From Halovivax cerinus (lineage in GTDB: Archaea > Halobacteriota > Halobacteria > Halobacteriales > Natrialbaceae), in NCBI RefSeq assembly GCF_024498195.1, contig NZ_CP101824.1:1-64000 (forward strand): DNA of 64,000 nt, read 5' to 3'. Each line of letters opens with the position of its first letter. The stretch's first letter is position 1. The notes beneath the pieces were generated by a model, which saw nothing but the letters and a program-made list of their open reading frames with translations, searched no databases and was not told the origin of the DNA. The position numbers and the translations under genes are program-made. This document shows positions 1-8,795 of the stretch, piece by piece.

Positions 1-166
1 ACGCTCTATGCGTCCGTCTCGGTCGTTTCGGGGGACCGTCGAAGTGAGCTGTGGCGAGAAAATTTGTATCGTCGTATCTGATATACCATATAAATAGACC
101 ACGAGCACGCGGCCGTCGAAGGCAGGGACACCCCCGGAATCGGAAAATCGGAACACGGTCACCGAG

Positions 167-174
167 GCTTAAGA
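167..174 (+). promoter_or_regulatory. TATA-like box of orc1
   Basis: The sequence GCTTAAGA is centred about 28 bases before the GTG at 198, the spacing expected for a haloarchaeal leaderless transcript. A second AT-rich box (CATATAAATAG, 87-97) lies further upstream and could give a longer transcript. Confidence 0.45.
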
Positions 175-197
175 TTCCGGCTCACCTATCGGAATCC

Positions 198-1223
198 GTG
201 ATCGTCGACGAACGGGTCCTGTCCGAGGCGTTCGTCCCGAGCGAAGTGGTTCACCGTCACGAGGAGATCTCGCTCCTCTCGGAGGCCGTGGAGCCGCTGG
301 TCTCCGGCGGACGAGCCGATCCGGCCTTCTGCTTCGGGCCGACCGGCGTCGGCAAGACCTGCATCGCCCGCTACACCATGGATCGGCTCACGGAGAAGCG
401 CCCGGCGATCAGAGTGGCCTACGTCAACTGCTGGCAAGCGTACACCCGCTATCGCGTCCTCTACAGCCTCCTCGAAACGGTCGATCGGGCGTACGACGTC
501 CACCGTTCGACCGCGAAGGACGAGCTGTTCGGGCGACTCCGGTCGGCGGACGACGCACCGATCGTGGCCATCCTCGACGAGGTCGATCAACTCGAAGAGA
601 GCGCCGTACTGTACGACATTCACCGCCTTCCCCACGTGTCGGTCGTCCTCGTGGCCAACCGCGAGGAAGAGCTCTTCGCCCGCTTCGACGACCGGGTCCG
701 ATCGCGATTTCGCGCGGGCACGCGCGTCTCGTTCGACCGGTACGGCGCCGACGAGCTCGTCGCCATCCTCGCCGAACGGGCACGCCAGGGACTCGAACCC
801 GATTCCGTGAGCGACCGCCAGCTCCGACGGATCGCCGACGCTGCAGCGGGCGACGCCCGTGTCGCGATCGGTATCCTCCGATCGGCCGCCACTCGCGCGT
901 CGGGCCGCGGAGCCGACCACCTCACCGACGAACTCCTAGACGCCGCGATTCCCGACGCACGGCGAGCGATCCGACGGAAGACGCTGGAGAACCTGCCCGA
1001 TCACCAGCGGATACTCTACGACGTCATCGACGAACACGGTGAGATCGATCCCGGCGGGCTCTACGAAGCCTACGAAAACCGGGTCGAGACACCGAAGACG
1101 CGCCGAACGGTTCGTAACTACCTGACGAAGATGGCTCACTACGACCTCGTCGAAGCCGTCGGGGAAAACCGCGGGCGAACGTACCAGGTGATCGAGCCGA
1201 ACGCCCGCGAGAGAACGCATTGA
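198..1223 (+). CDS. orc1: Orc1/Cdc6 family replication initiator (small form)
   Basis: This is an AAA+ ATPase of the archaeal Orc1/Cdc6 family, which binds origins and helps load MCM helicase. From the chosen start it is 341 aa. Walker A is GPTGVGKT near residue 46, Walker B is VAILDEVDQ near residue 120, and a sensor-1 Asn lies in LVANREE. A C-terminal winged helix (about residues 270-340) ends the protein. An upstream GTG at 51 would add 49 basic residues unlike the family. The GTG at 198 gives VIVDERVLSEAFVPSEVVHR, which matches the usual N-terminus, and it has a correctly spaced TATA box. No origin repeats are recognisable nearby, so it may be one of the accessory orc paralogues common in haloarchaea. 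Family certain, start likely. Confidence 0.9.
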   Translation: MIVDERVLSEAFVPSEVVHRHEEISLLSEAVEPLVSGGRADPAFCFGPTGVGKTCIARYTMDRLTEKRPAIRVAYVNCWQAYTRYRVLYSLLETVDRAYDVHRSTAKDELFGRLRSADDAPIVAILDEVDQLEESAVLYDIHRLPHVSVVLVANREEELFARFDDRVRSRFRAGTRVSFDRYGADELVAILAERARQGLEPDSVSDRQLRRIADAAAGDARVAIGILRSAATRASGRGADHLTDELLDAAIPDARRAIRRKTLENLPDHQRILYDVIDEHGEIDPGGLYEAYENRVETPKTRRTVRNYLTKMAHYDLVEAVGENRGRTYQVIEPNARERTH

Positions 1224-1526
1224 TGGCACCGTACGGGAACTCTGGAACACGAACACGACACAGCGCCCGGACGCTGCGCGAGGTGCCCCCGACCGCACCG
1301 GACGAACGATCGTCGTCCGGCCGACGATTCACGGCATCGAACGACACAACGGACGAACCGTCCGATGTCATCCACTGATCGAACCGATAGGTCCGAACGG
1401 ATTCGTCCCGAAGTGTGGCGGTCGTTCGATAGTGGCCGGCACGCGGGATCGGCGCCGACCGTACGCACATAAGACGGTGGAACCTGCATCCCCGAGGGTT
1501 TTCGTGGCAGAGAGTGACAGACCAGT
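1224..1526. other. Intergenic region after orc1
   Basis: No gene is seen. It holds an inverted repeat, CCGGACGA and TCGTCCGG around a 7-base loop (1298-1320), possibly the orc1 terminator or a protein site. A T-rich box (GGGTTTTCG, about 1496-1504) lies 27 bases before the next start. Confidence 0.4.
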
Positions 1527-1961
1527 ATGGGCGCACCTGGCGGGGGCGACGAGTCGGTAGCGAGAAGCGTCGCGCACGACTCGCCGGCGCGCGTGTGCGA
1601 ATTGCTCGCGAACGAGGGAAGTCGGCAGTTGTTGACGACGCTGTACGAACGGGGCGGAACGGTCCCGGTCGACGAGCTCGGGGAGACCGTCGCCGCGCGC
1701 GAGCGGGTCGAGACGGACGCCGACGTGCCAGCATCCAGACACGCTCGCAAGCGCCTGCGCCACGCCATCCTGCCGAGACTCGCCGATACCGACCTCGTTA
1801 CGTACGACGCCGAGACGGACGCGGTGACGCTCGCCGATCGCGGCGAGCGACTCGAACCGTATCTCGCGTGCGCGTCTGCGGCCGATGTCGACAGTCGGGC
1901 CTGGTTCCACGACCGGACCGCGATCGACCGCGAGGAGACGGAATCCGACGCGCGTCGATGA
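1527..1961 (+). CDS. DUF7344-type winged-helix protein
   Basis: This 144 aa acidic protein looks like the haloarchaeal DUF7344 domain. An N-terminal helix (CELLANEGSRQLLTTLYERG) is followed by VPVDELGETVAARE and a second helix pair ending ILPRLADTDLVTYD, then a beta wing. The layout is that of a winged helix-turn-helix, so DNA binding is likely, but target and signal are unknown. The ATG is preceded by a T-rich box at the leaderless distance. It stands alone, with no operon partner. Assignment rests on remembered family pattern. Confidence 0.7.
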   Translation: MGAPGGGDESVARSVAHDSPARVCELLANEGSRQLLTTLYERGGTVPVDELGETVAARERVETDADVPASRHARKRLRHAILPRLADTDLVTYDAETDAVTLADRGERLEPYLACASAADVDSRAWFHDRTAIDREETESDARR

Positions 1962-2446
1962 CGCGGCGGTCGGCTTACCAGGCCGGTATCGGAACCGACC
2001 GGCAACGGTATTCTGACCCCCGTCGCCCTGAGCAGTGACGTTCCGGTACGTACCTCGTCGAGGGAGACACCGATCCGACGCGCTCCAGGGTGGCGTCCCG
2101 GTCGACAGTGGTCCCAGAGCCGATCTCGAGGCGGTACGACGGTGTCGGACGTCCGGTTCGTGAATCGATACACTACATTACGCGATACGAAACGGGAGTC
2201 GGCGACTGAGCCGGTGCTATCGGTCGATTCTCGAGTTTCGGGCGTCCGCGAGGGCGATCCCACCGCCCCGAAGGGTCGAAAGGTGATCGACAGGTTCGAC
2301 GCGCTCAGCGGCTTACCCCGGAAACACTGGCCGTTCGAGACTGATACCCCAGTAGCAACGAAGGTGTACAGTGCGTAGACTATTATAATTTAATAGTCCT
2401 TCAATCGTAATCTATATCTCTGGGCGTGAGATAAATAGGGGTGACC
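1962..2446. other. Intergenic region before halolysin
   Basis: About 480 bases without a convincing gene. A GTG frame at 2142-2378 (78 codons) is open, but it is not acidic, has no promoter and resembles nothing known. The last 70 bases are AT-rich and hold a palindrome and the halolysin promoter. Confidence 0.4.
2378..2398. promoter_or_regulatory. AT-rich palindrome upstream of halolysin
   Basis: GACTATTA and TAATAGTC form a perfect 8-base inverted repeat around a 5-base AT centre. It lies 48 bases before the halolysin ATG and just upstream of its TATA-like TCTATATCTC (2411-2420), a position that suits an operator. It would also be a weak hairpin. Confidence 0.45.
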
Positions 2447-4003
2447 ATGCGAGAAAATAGCGACCACCGGTTCGACCGACGAACGATCCTGAAAGCAGCG
2501 GGTGCCGCAGGCGCGACGCTCGGGCTCGGCAGCGTCGTTTCGGCGACGCCGGGACGTGAACCAGGTCCGAAAGAAGACGAAGTACTCGTCGGGACCGAAG
2601 ACGACGTCTCGATTGCGACCGTACGATCGACCGTCGAGTCGACGATTCCGGACGACGCGGCGATCGTCCACGAGAACGACGTCCTCGAATACGTGGCGGT
2701 GAAGCTGTCCGACGACAGCCCGAGTACGATGGAGCCGGTCATCGAGCGACTGGAGCGCCAGCCCGGCGTCGCCTACGCCGAGCGCAACGAGACCTGGTAC
2801 GCGTTCTCCCAGCCGAACGATCCGCGTTTCGGCGACCAGTACGCGCCACAGCTCGTCAACGCGCCGGACGCCTGGGAAACGACGATGGGCTCTATGGACG
2901 TCACCATCGCCGTCGTCGACACGGGCGCCCAGTACGACCACGAGGACCTGGCCGCCCGATATCGTGACGATCCCGGATACGATTTCGCCGACGACGATAG
3001 CGACCCGTACCCACCGAATCCGAGCAACGAACAGCACGGCACCCACGTCTCCGGGTGCGCGGCGGCGACGATCGACAACGGCACCGGGACGGCCGGTATC
3101 AACAACTGTACGCTCATCAACGCCCGCGTCCTAAGCGGCAATAGCGGTTCCTTGTCCGACATCGCAGACGGCATCCAGTGGGCGGCGGACGAGGGCGCTG
3201 ACATCATCAACCTCTCACTGGGTGGCGGTGGCGCCAACGAGACGGGTCGTCAGGCGATCAACTACGCGTACGACAGCGACACGCTGCCGATCGCGGCGGC
3301 GGGTAACGATGGTGGTCCGGTCTCGTATCCGGCGGCCTACGAAAACTGTATGGCGGTCTCGGCGATCGACGAGAACGAGAACCTCGCGAGCTTCTCGAAC
3401 CGCGGCCCGGAGATCAACGTCGCCTCGCCGGGGGTGGACGTGCTCGCGCCGGTTCCGACCGACGACTACGCCGAATTCTCCGGTACGTCGATGGCGTCGC
3501 CGGTCGCCGCCGGCGTGGCCGCCCTCGGCAAAGCGGCACACCCCGACCTCTCGACCCAGGAACTCTGGGACAAACTAGAGGAGACGGCCGTCGACATCGG
3601 CCTGCCGGGGGACCACCAGGGATCCGGACGCGTCGACGCCGCCACCATCGTCGAGGGCGGGAGCGGCGGCTGCAGTGGCGAGACCCAGACGACCACCGAG
3701 TCGGGTTACCTCGCCTGGTGGAACGACCGTGAGGACTACACCTACGCCACGACCACCGCCAGCCCCTGTGGCATCGACCTCGAACTCGAGGGGCCCGGCG
3801 ACTTCGCCAACTACGACCTCTACGTGACCTACGACGGGCGCACGCCGACGCCCGACGATTACGACGATCGCTCGGCCGGTTCCGGTCCAAACGAGGCACT
3901 CTCAGGAAGCCTCTCCGGCGCCACCGACGTCGGCGTCCTCGTCCACGCCGAAAGCGGCTGGGGCAGCTACGACCTCACCATCACCGAACAGGGTCAGAAC
4001 TGA
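2447..4003 (+). CDS. Halolysin-type secreted subtilisin (S8 serine protease)
   Basis: This is an extracellular subtilase of the halolysin type. The N-terminus carries a Tat signal (DRRTILKAAGAAG, about residues 11-23) followed by a propeptide (about 45-115). The catalytic triad is visible: Asp158 in AVVDTGAQ, His197 in HGTHVSG and Ser348 in GTSMASP. The oxyanion Asn lies in AAAGNDGG. A C-terminal beta domain of PPC (prepeptidase C-terminal) type fills about residues 415-518. Secretion in folded form by Tat is usual for this family. A GTG six bases upstream is also in frame; ATG 2447 is preferred because GGGGTG precedes it. Length (518 aa) is normal for halolysins. Confidence 0.93.
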   Translation: MRENSDHRFDRRTILKAAGAAGATLGLGSVVSATPGREPGPKEDEVLVGTEDDVSIATVRSTVESTIPDDAAIVHENDVLEYVAVKLSDDSPSTMEPVIERLERQPGVAYAERNETWYAFSQPNDPRFGDQYAPQLVNAPDAWETTMGSMDVTIAVVDTGAQYDHEDLAARYRDDPGYDFADDDSDPYPPNPSNEQHGTHVSGCAAATIDNGTGTAGINNCTLINARVLSGNSGSLSDIADGIQWAADEGADIINLSLGGGGANETGRQAINYAYDSDTLPIAAAGNDGGPVSYPAAYENCMAVSAIDENENLASFSNRGPEINVASPGVDVLAPVPTDDYAEFSGTSMASPVAAGVAALGKAAHPDLSTQELWDKLEETAVDIGLPGDHQGSGRVDAATIVEGGSGGCSGETQTTTESGYLAWWNDREDYTYATTTASPCGIDLELEGPGDFANYDLYVTYDGRTPTPDDYDDRSAGSGPNEALSGSLSGATDVGVLVHAESGWGSYDLTITEQGQN

Positions 4004-4167
4004 GACGCTCGGGCTGCCGGCTGACTGCTCGCAGCCGCCTCGATCGTGCCGATGAATCCACACCGGCGGGATCGAGTACCGGCTGAGCGCTCGTATCCAC
4101 CGTTTCAGTACCGTCGTATCGAGGGCCGACGGACGAGCGCTCGCTCGCGACGTCCTACCGAACGACC

Positions 4168-5319
4168 CTAGTCACCGACGTCCGCGTCCAGCCGCCCGGT
4201 CTCGTGGCCGGTCCAGTCGAACCAGCGCTGAAAGCGGATGGCGACGTGGACCAGCGCGAGCAGGACGGGGACCTCGATCAGCGGACCGACGACGGTCGCG
4301 AAGGCGACGCCGGAGCTGACGGTGAAGATGGCGACCGCGACGGCGATCGCGAGTTCGAAGTTGTTCGACGCCGCGGTGAAGCCGATCGCGGTCGTCGTCG
4401 AGTAGTCCGCGCCGATCGCGTGACCCATCCCGAAGCTGACGAGGAACATGACGACGAAGTAGATCGTCAGCGGGACGGCGATCCACAGGACGTCTGTCGG
4501 CTGGGCGACGATCCGATCGCCCTGCGTGGCGAACATCACGACGATGGTGAACAGGAGCGCGACGAGCGTGAGGGGGCTGATCGACGGCGCGAACGTCTCG
4601 TCGTACCAGTGCTCGCCCTTCGTGCGAGTCCCGACGTACCGCGAGCCGATTCCCGCAGCGAAGGGCACCCCGAGGAAGACGGCGATCGCCTCGAAGACGT
4701 CCCGCGGACCGATGTCGAACGTCTCGATGCCGGCGGCCATCGCGTCGAGGCCGAGCTGGCCCGGCAGGACGAGCGCGAAGAACCAGACGTAGACGCCGTA
4801 GGTGAGGATCTGGAAGACGCTGTTGAACGCGACGAGGCCGGCGGCGTACTCGCTCGAGCCGTCGGCGAGGTCGTTCCAGACGAGCACCATCGCGATACAC
4901 CGCGCCATCCCGATGAAGAGCAAGCCGAGGAAGTACTCGGGACGGGCGGGGAACCAGGGGACGACGCCGCTGAAGAAGACCACGGCGAGGGCGAACATCA
5001 GCGTTGGCCCGATGAGCCAGTTCTGCACGAGGGAAAGCGAGAGGATTCGCCACTGGCTGAACACGCGCGGAAGGCGCGCGTAGTCGACCTTCGCGAGCGG
5101 CGGGTACATCATCGCGATCAACCCGATCTCGACGAGGTGGAGGTCCTGGATGGGGTCGACGACGCCTGGGGCGATGGAGCCGAGTCCCACGCCGATCACC
5201 ATCGCGGCGACGATCCAGACGGAGAGGTACTTATCGAGAAAATCCATGGTCCGGGGGTCGCCGCAGTCCGGACAGGAACAGTCGGGCCCGTGCTCGTGCG
5301 CCGTCGCCGGCTCAGTCAT
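4168..5319 (-). CDS. acr3: ACR3-family arsenite efflux permease
   Basis: This membrane transporter expels As(III) from the cell. About ten hydrophobic segments fill residues 25-370, and the conserved ACR3 cysteine is present in GMARCIAMVLVW. Unusually, the N-terminus ahead of the first helix carries a His/Cys cluster, AHEHGPDCSCPDCGDPR, which could hold a metal or metalloid. The ATG at 5319 is chosen because it overlaps the arsC stop by 8 bases and removes a basic, non-haloarchaeal extension. It is the last gene of arsR-arsC-acr3. Family confident; the role of the cysteine cluster is inference. Confidence 0.93.
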   Translation of the reverse strand: MTEPATAHEHGPDCSCPDCGDPRTMDFLDKYLSVWIVAAMVIGVGLGSIAPGVVDPIQDLHLVEIGLIAMMYPPLAKVDYARLPRVFSQWRILSLSLVQNWLIGPTLMFALAVVFFSGVVPWFPARPEYFLGLLFIGMARCIAMVLVWNDLADGSSEYAAGLVAFNSVFQILTYGVYVWFFALVLPGQLGLDAMAAGIETFDIGPRDVFEAIAVFLGVPFAAGIGSRYVGTRTKGEHWYDETFAPSISPLTLVALLFTIVVMFATQGDRIVAQPTDVLWIAVPLTIYFVVMFLVSFGMGHAIGADYSTTTAIGFTAASNNFELAIAVAVAIFTVSSGVAFATVVGPLIEVPVLLALVHVAIRFQRWFDWTGHETGRLDADVGD

Positions 5320-5833
5320 CCGTCTCACCTTCCGGTTCGGCCGTCGGCTGCTGATCGCGCGGGTCGTCGCGACGCATCCGCTCGATATCGTCGAACAGGT
5401 CACGGACTCGCCGCTCGATGTCGCCGCGGATCTCGCGGACACGATCGACGGGTTGGTCGTGCGGATCGGCGAGATCCCAGTCCCGAGCGTCGCCGCGCCA
5501 GATGGCCGGACAGATGCCGTCGGCCGAACAGCCCATGGTGCAGACGACGTCGCAAGCGGCGAGTTCGTCGGAGGAGATCGGTCGAGGATCGCGGTCGGCG
5601 GGGTCGAATCCCGCTTCGACCATCACCTCGCGAACGACCGGATGGATCTCGTCGGCCGGATCGGTGCCGCCGGTCACGATCGACAACACGTCCGCCAGTC
5701 CGCGCCGGTCGCGTTCGCGTTCGGCGAAGGCGGTCGCCAGCTGGCTCCGGCCGGCGTTTTGCACGCAGACGAACGCGATCGTCAGGGGTGTATCGGCGCC
5801 CGCAGCGGGTGCGTCGTCCTGCGCCTCGGTCAC
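5312..5833 (-). CDS. arsC: Arsenate reductase, low-molecular-weight phosphatase type
   Basis: ArsC reduces arsenate to arsenite for export by the neighbouring permease. The phosphatase loop CVQNAGRSQ (C-x5-R) lies near residue 23, and further conserved cysteines occur in TMGCSADGICPAIW, as in thioredoxin-linked ArsC enzymes. The length of 173 aa is slightly above the family norm because of acidic tails at both ends. The start is GTG, overlapping the TGA of arsR (GTGA), so translation is probably coupled. Classification is firm; the electron donor cannot be seen. Confidence 0.92.
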   Translation of the reverse strand: MTEAQDDAPAAGADTPLTIAFVCVQNAGRSQLATAFAERERDRRGLADVLSIVTGGTDPADEIHPVVREVMVEAGFDPADRDPRPISSDELAACDVVCTMGCSADGICPAIWRGDARDWDLADPHDQPVDRVREIRGDIERRVRDLFDDIERMRRDDPRDQQPTAEPEGETDD

Positions 5834-6225
5834 GCCTGGTCACCTCGCGTCTCCGCCAGGGCCGCGAGAAGCCGTTCGGTGCGTTCGGTCGGCCGGTAGT
5901 ACCGCCACGTGCCGTCCTTTCGTCGAGAGACGAGCCCGGCGTCGGCCAGATCCGAAAGTGCGTGGCTGATCGCACTGTCGCTCACGTCGACCAGCGGCGA
6001 CAGTTCACAGACGCACAGTTCCTCGTCGGCTTCGACGAGCAGCGAGGCGATTCTGTACCGGGTCTCGTTTCCGAGCGTCGAGAGCGCCGCGAGATCGGCC
6101 GACGGGTCGGTCGGAACCGCCTCGTCGAGCGACTCGAGTTCGCGCACGCGGTCGTCGACGTCAGCGTCACAGCACTCGTCGAGTTGGGTTTCGAGCAATC
6201 GACGGAGCGAAGATGACTGGGGCAT
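5830..6225 (-). CDS. arsR: ArsR-type arsenite-responsive repressor
   Basis: This is a winged-helix repressor of the ArsR/SmtB family. It contains the metalloid-sensing motif ELCVCEL followed by the recognition helix DVSDSAISHALSDL, and the wing KDGTWRYYR. An extra CC pair sits in the N-terminal part (LDECCDAD), possibly another ligand. The ATG at 6225 (131 aa) is preferred over 6255 because a TATA box lies 28-35 bases before it and an inverted repeat brackets that box. It heads the arsR-arsC-acr3 operon and probably represses it until As(III) or Sb(III) binds. Confidence 0.92.
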   Translation of the reverse strand: MPQSSSLRRLLETQLDECCDADVDDRVRELESLDEAVPTDPSADLAALSTLGNETRYRIASLLVEADEELCVCELSPLVDVSDSAISHALSDLADAGLVSRRKDGTWRYYRPTERTERLLAALAETRGDQA

Positions 6226-6228
6226 CAG

Positions 6229-6270
6229 TATCTGAATATCTGAACAGGTACTCATATAGATGTTCGGATC
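6229..6270 (-). promoter_or_regulatory. arsR promoter and operator
   Basis: Read on the plus strand, TATCTGAACA (6237-6246) and TGTTCGGATC (6261-6270) form an 8/10 inverted repeat. The repeat encloses the minus-strand TATA box (CATCTATATGAG, about 6254-6263). A further half-site copy, TATCTGAA, lies at 6229-6236. Binding here would block TFB/TBP or RNA polymerase, fitting ArsR autorepression. Confidence 0.6.
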
Positions 6271-6309
6271 GCAGTGAAGCGGTGACGTGCAGATCCAGTT
6301 GGGAATCGC

Positions 6310-6528
6310 TCACCGGCACTCGTCGAGGGGCAGAAACACCTCGTCGTCCGCGGAGAGCCACGCCGTCAGGCGCGCCCACTCGTGGCACTGACGCGGGTAC
6401 ACGGTGCGTCGATCCGGGGCGGCGTCGTTCCGGACGACCGTCGAGACGAGGTCGACCGGGGCGTGGGTTGGGCCATCGTCCACCATCTGGTCGGTCGGGT
6501 TTCCCCGCGTGTGGCTGTCGGCTGTCAT
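6310..6528 (-). CDS. Small haloarchaeal protein, DUF7511-like
   Basis: This 72 aa protein has a conserved core, VVRNDAAPDRRTVYPRQCHE followed by WARLTAWLSADDEVFLPLDECR, that fits the haloarchaeal DUF7511 pattern. No enzyme motif is seen. The ATG at 6528 leaves a TATA-like GCTTTTACC about 50 bases upstream and so a short leader. The function is unknown. Length and composition are normal for the family. It is transcribed towards arsR but separated from it by the ars promoter. Confidence 0.7.
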   Translation of the reverse strand: MTADSHTRGNPTDQMVDDGPTHAPVDLVSTVVRNDAAPDRRTVYPRQCHEWARLTAWLSADDEVFLPLDECR

Positions 6529-6814
6529 GGAACTCCGGAGCGTGCGATCGCTCCGGTTTCGGGTATCGGGAGCGGGGTAAAAGCTACTGCTAAGAGGACT
6601 ATTGAGTGATCCGGACCGATCAGAGCACGCAGCCGAACCGACTCGAGTGACACCGACGCGAATGCGGGATCGACGGTAACGTATCAGGCTGGCGGGCGTC
6701 GTCGAACCGGACGAACGGAAATGGAGCGGTCGACGGGGAGAAATCGGCGGCCGAACAGGTACCAGGGCGGACGGCCCACCGGAACGCGTGGGTGAGCGGC
6801 CGGGCGGGGACGTC

Positions 6815-7597
6815 TCAGGCACGGGCGAGGGGACGTTCGTCGCACTCGTAGCGCCGCTCGATTCGGAGGAGTATGTCGGCGACAGTCGCGAGCACCGGAT
6901 ATGTCGACTCGATATCGGCGTAGAGGTACTCCTGAACGTGGCTGGTGTCTACCCGCCAGCTACCGGTGAGCGCGTGCTCCTGGATCGCAACCTGTCGATC
7001 GGCCGCGACGGACTTGCAGCGTCGCTCCATTGTGACGAGCGTCGAACGAACCGCGTCGAGATTTTCGAACGGGCCACGTGACGAGGACGACGCGGCGAGC
7101 GATTCGAGACCCGTCGAGACCTGACGAAGCGTCCGTTCGGCCACCGCGAGAGACTGCCGTTCGTCCTCGAGCGTGGCCAGAAATTGGGTTCGACGGGCTC
7201 GCGCATCGCTCGCCGCCGCGCGGACCGCGCGTTTGCACAGGGCGGTGAAGGGGCCCGCGAGCAGCGCGGACGCCACGTCCGGACCAAACTCGGCCGCGAT
7301 GCTTTCGGAATACGTGTCGTCGTAGTCGTCTGCGTAGTGAGAGACACCCATGACGGTATCTGCGTACGCCCGTCTAACCGCCACGGCACCGGAGCGATCC
7401 GCGTCCGATCCACCGACGAAGTACTGCCCGCCACTGGTCGTCGACGATCTCGTGACCGGAACGTCGTCGACCGCGTCCAGGAACGCCTCGAACGCGCGGG
7501 CTTCCGCCAGAATACGGCGCCGCTCTCCCCTGAGCGCTCGTTTCGCCGCTACCATTCGGTCGAGGGAGTCCACCAGTGGGTAATTCGGATCGTTCAC
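6815..7597 (-). CDS. DUF7260-like alpha-helical haloarchaeal protein
   Basis: This 260 aa, mostly alpha-helical protein starts with an Ala/Arg-rich helix (RMVAAKRALRGERRRILAEA) and contains a second long helical stretch (about residues 135-215). The pattern is that of the haloarchaeal DUF7260 family. No signal peptide, membrane segment or catalytic motif is visible. The GTG start lies 9 bases after the expected transcription start of a TATA box (CTCATATAACGG on the minus strand, 7627-7638). Function unknown. Confidence 0.65.
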   Translation of the reverse strand: MNDPNYPLVDSLDRMVAAKRALRGERRRILAEARAFEAFLDAVDDVPVTRSSTTSGGQYFVGGSDADRSGAVAVRRAYADTVMGVSHYADDYDDTYSESIAAEFGPDVASALLAGPFTALCKRAVRAAASDARARRTQFLATLEDERQSLAVAERTLRQVSTGLESLAASSSSRGPFENLDAVRSTLVTMERRCKSVAADRQVAIQEHALTGSWRVDTSHVQEYLYADIESTYPVLATVADILLRIERRYECDERPLARA

Positions 7598-7799
7598 GAC
7601 TGTCCCGGCTCACTGGGACGTGGTAAGCCGTTATATGAGCCGTACGGGGAACTATGGAGGGATACGTTCGCCGGGGTGATCGGTCCGCGAGAATCCGGCG
7701 CTGACACCTCGGTCTACCGTGGCACCAGGACACGTGGTCGGGAATCCCGATCGGTGTCGACGGTCATCGACCACCTGTCGCACCGACTCATCGAGTGTC

Positions 7800-8783
7800 C
7801 TAACAACAACCACCATCGGCCTCGGCGATCGCCTCGGAAGCCGAACGAGCCGCGTCAATGATTCTGCGGAGGGAGTCGGCGACGAGTTCGTAGCAAACCG
7901 CGTCCGACGCGCGTGCTGCTTCCGACAGCGCTGTCACCTCGGTCGTGGCGCGGGCGTACCGATCAATGACGGGGTCGGGCCGGCCGGCGAGCGCCGGGTC
8001 GAGGACGGATCGAACCGCTTCGTCGGCCGACTCGAAGGCCGTCCTGATCGGCGGTTTCGGTGAACTCGACTGGCGAGCGGCGGCGGTCGCGATCCGTTCG
8101 ACCTCGGAGACGAGCCGGGAGAGTGATCGAGCCGTTCGGTAGTGCGCGAAGGCGGCGGTCCGGTCGGCGCCGAGTCGGTCGAGCTCCGTCACGTCGGCCA
8201 GGCCGCGGCGGAAGCCCCGGCGAACGAACGCGACCTGTCGCCTCGGCGCCTCGATCCGATCGAGCGCGCGAGCCGCCCGATCGTCGTCGCCAGGGACGAC
8301 GGCCTCGATCGCCAGTTCGTACGTCGATCGCGTCCTGTGACAGAGCTGGGAGACCGTCTGAGCGAGCGAGATGTCCGCCGCGTCGAGGAGATCGACCGCG
8401 ACGAGTTCGGTCTCGGACTCGTGGTCGATCTCCAACCCGATCAACCCGCCGATCAGATCCGACAGATCGCGACGGAGCGCCCTGTCGATGCCAGTCGCGT
8501 CGACGACCGTGATCCGATCGCACCCGCCGGCGTAGGCAGCTCGGACGCGGGACGGCACCTGCGTCGGGTCCGTCGACGCGGCGTCTATTCGCGTCGACCG
8601 GGCCGACGGCTCGATCGACTTCGCCGAGAGGACCAGCCGATCGTCGTTCGGGTAGAGCTGGATCGCGCTCCCGCGATCGATTCCCTGTTCGAGCGCCCAC
8701 TCCTTCGGCAGTGAGACGACGAACGTCGAGTTACCAGCCAGTTGCACCGTCCGCTCGACGGCGTCGGGTGGATCGACGCTCAT
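7800..8783 (-). CDS. AbrB-domain/PhoU fusion, phosphate regulator
   Basis: Residues about 10-55 form a SpoVT/AbrB swapped-hairpin DNA-binding domain (TVQLAGNSTFVVSLPKEW). The rest (about 95-325) is two PhoU-like helical bundles. This suggests a DNA-binding regulator that senses or relays phosphate status. The gene starts 12 bases after phoU and closes the pst operon, so it is made together with the transporter. Its composition is acidic and typical. The fold assignment is good; that it regulates the pst promoter is inference from context. Confidence 0.85.
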   Translation of the reverse strand: MSVDPPDAVERTVQLAGNSTFVVSLPKEWALEQGIDRGSAIQLYPNDDRLVLSAKSIEPSARSTRIDAASTDPTQVPSRVRAAYAGGCDRITVVDATGIDRALRRDLSDLIGGLIGLEIDHESETELVAVDLLDAADISLAQTVSQLCHRTRSTYELAIEAVVPGDDDRAARALDRIEAPRRQVAFVRRGFRRGLADVTELDRLGADRTAAFAHYRTARSLSRLVSEVERIATAAARQSSSPKPPIRTAFESADEAVRSVLDPALAGRPDPVIDRYARATTEVTALSEAARASDAVCYELVADSLRRIIDAARSASEAIAEADGGCC

Positions 8784-8795
8784 GGGTTCGAACTG

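Noticed and set aside
1-197. Replication origin beside orc1
   Set aside because: No repeated origin-recognition boxes or long AT-rich unwinding region are seen; only about 200 bases upstream are available.
51-197. Upstream GTG as the orc1 start
   Set aside because: It would add 49 basic residues, and the TATA box fits 198 instead.
2142-2378. 78-codon ORF before halolysin
   Set aside because: Not acidic, no promoter at leaderless distance, GTG start and no recognisable family.
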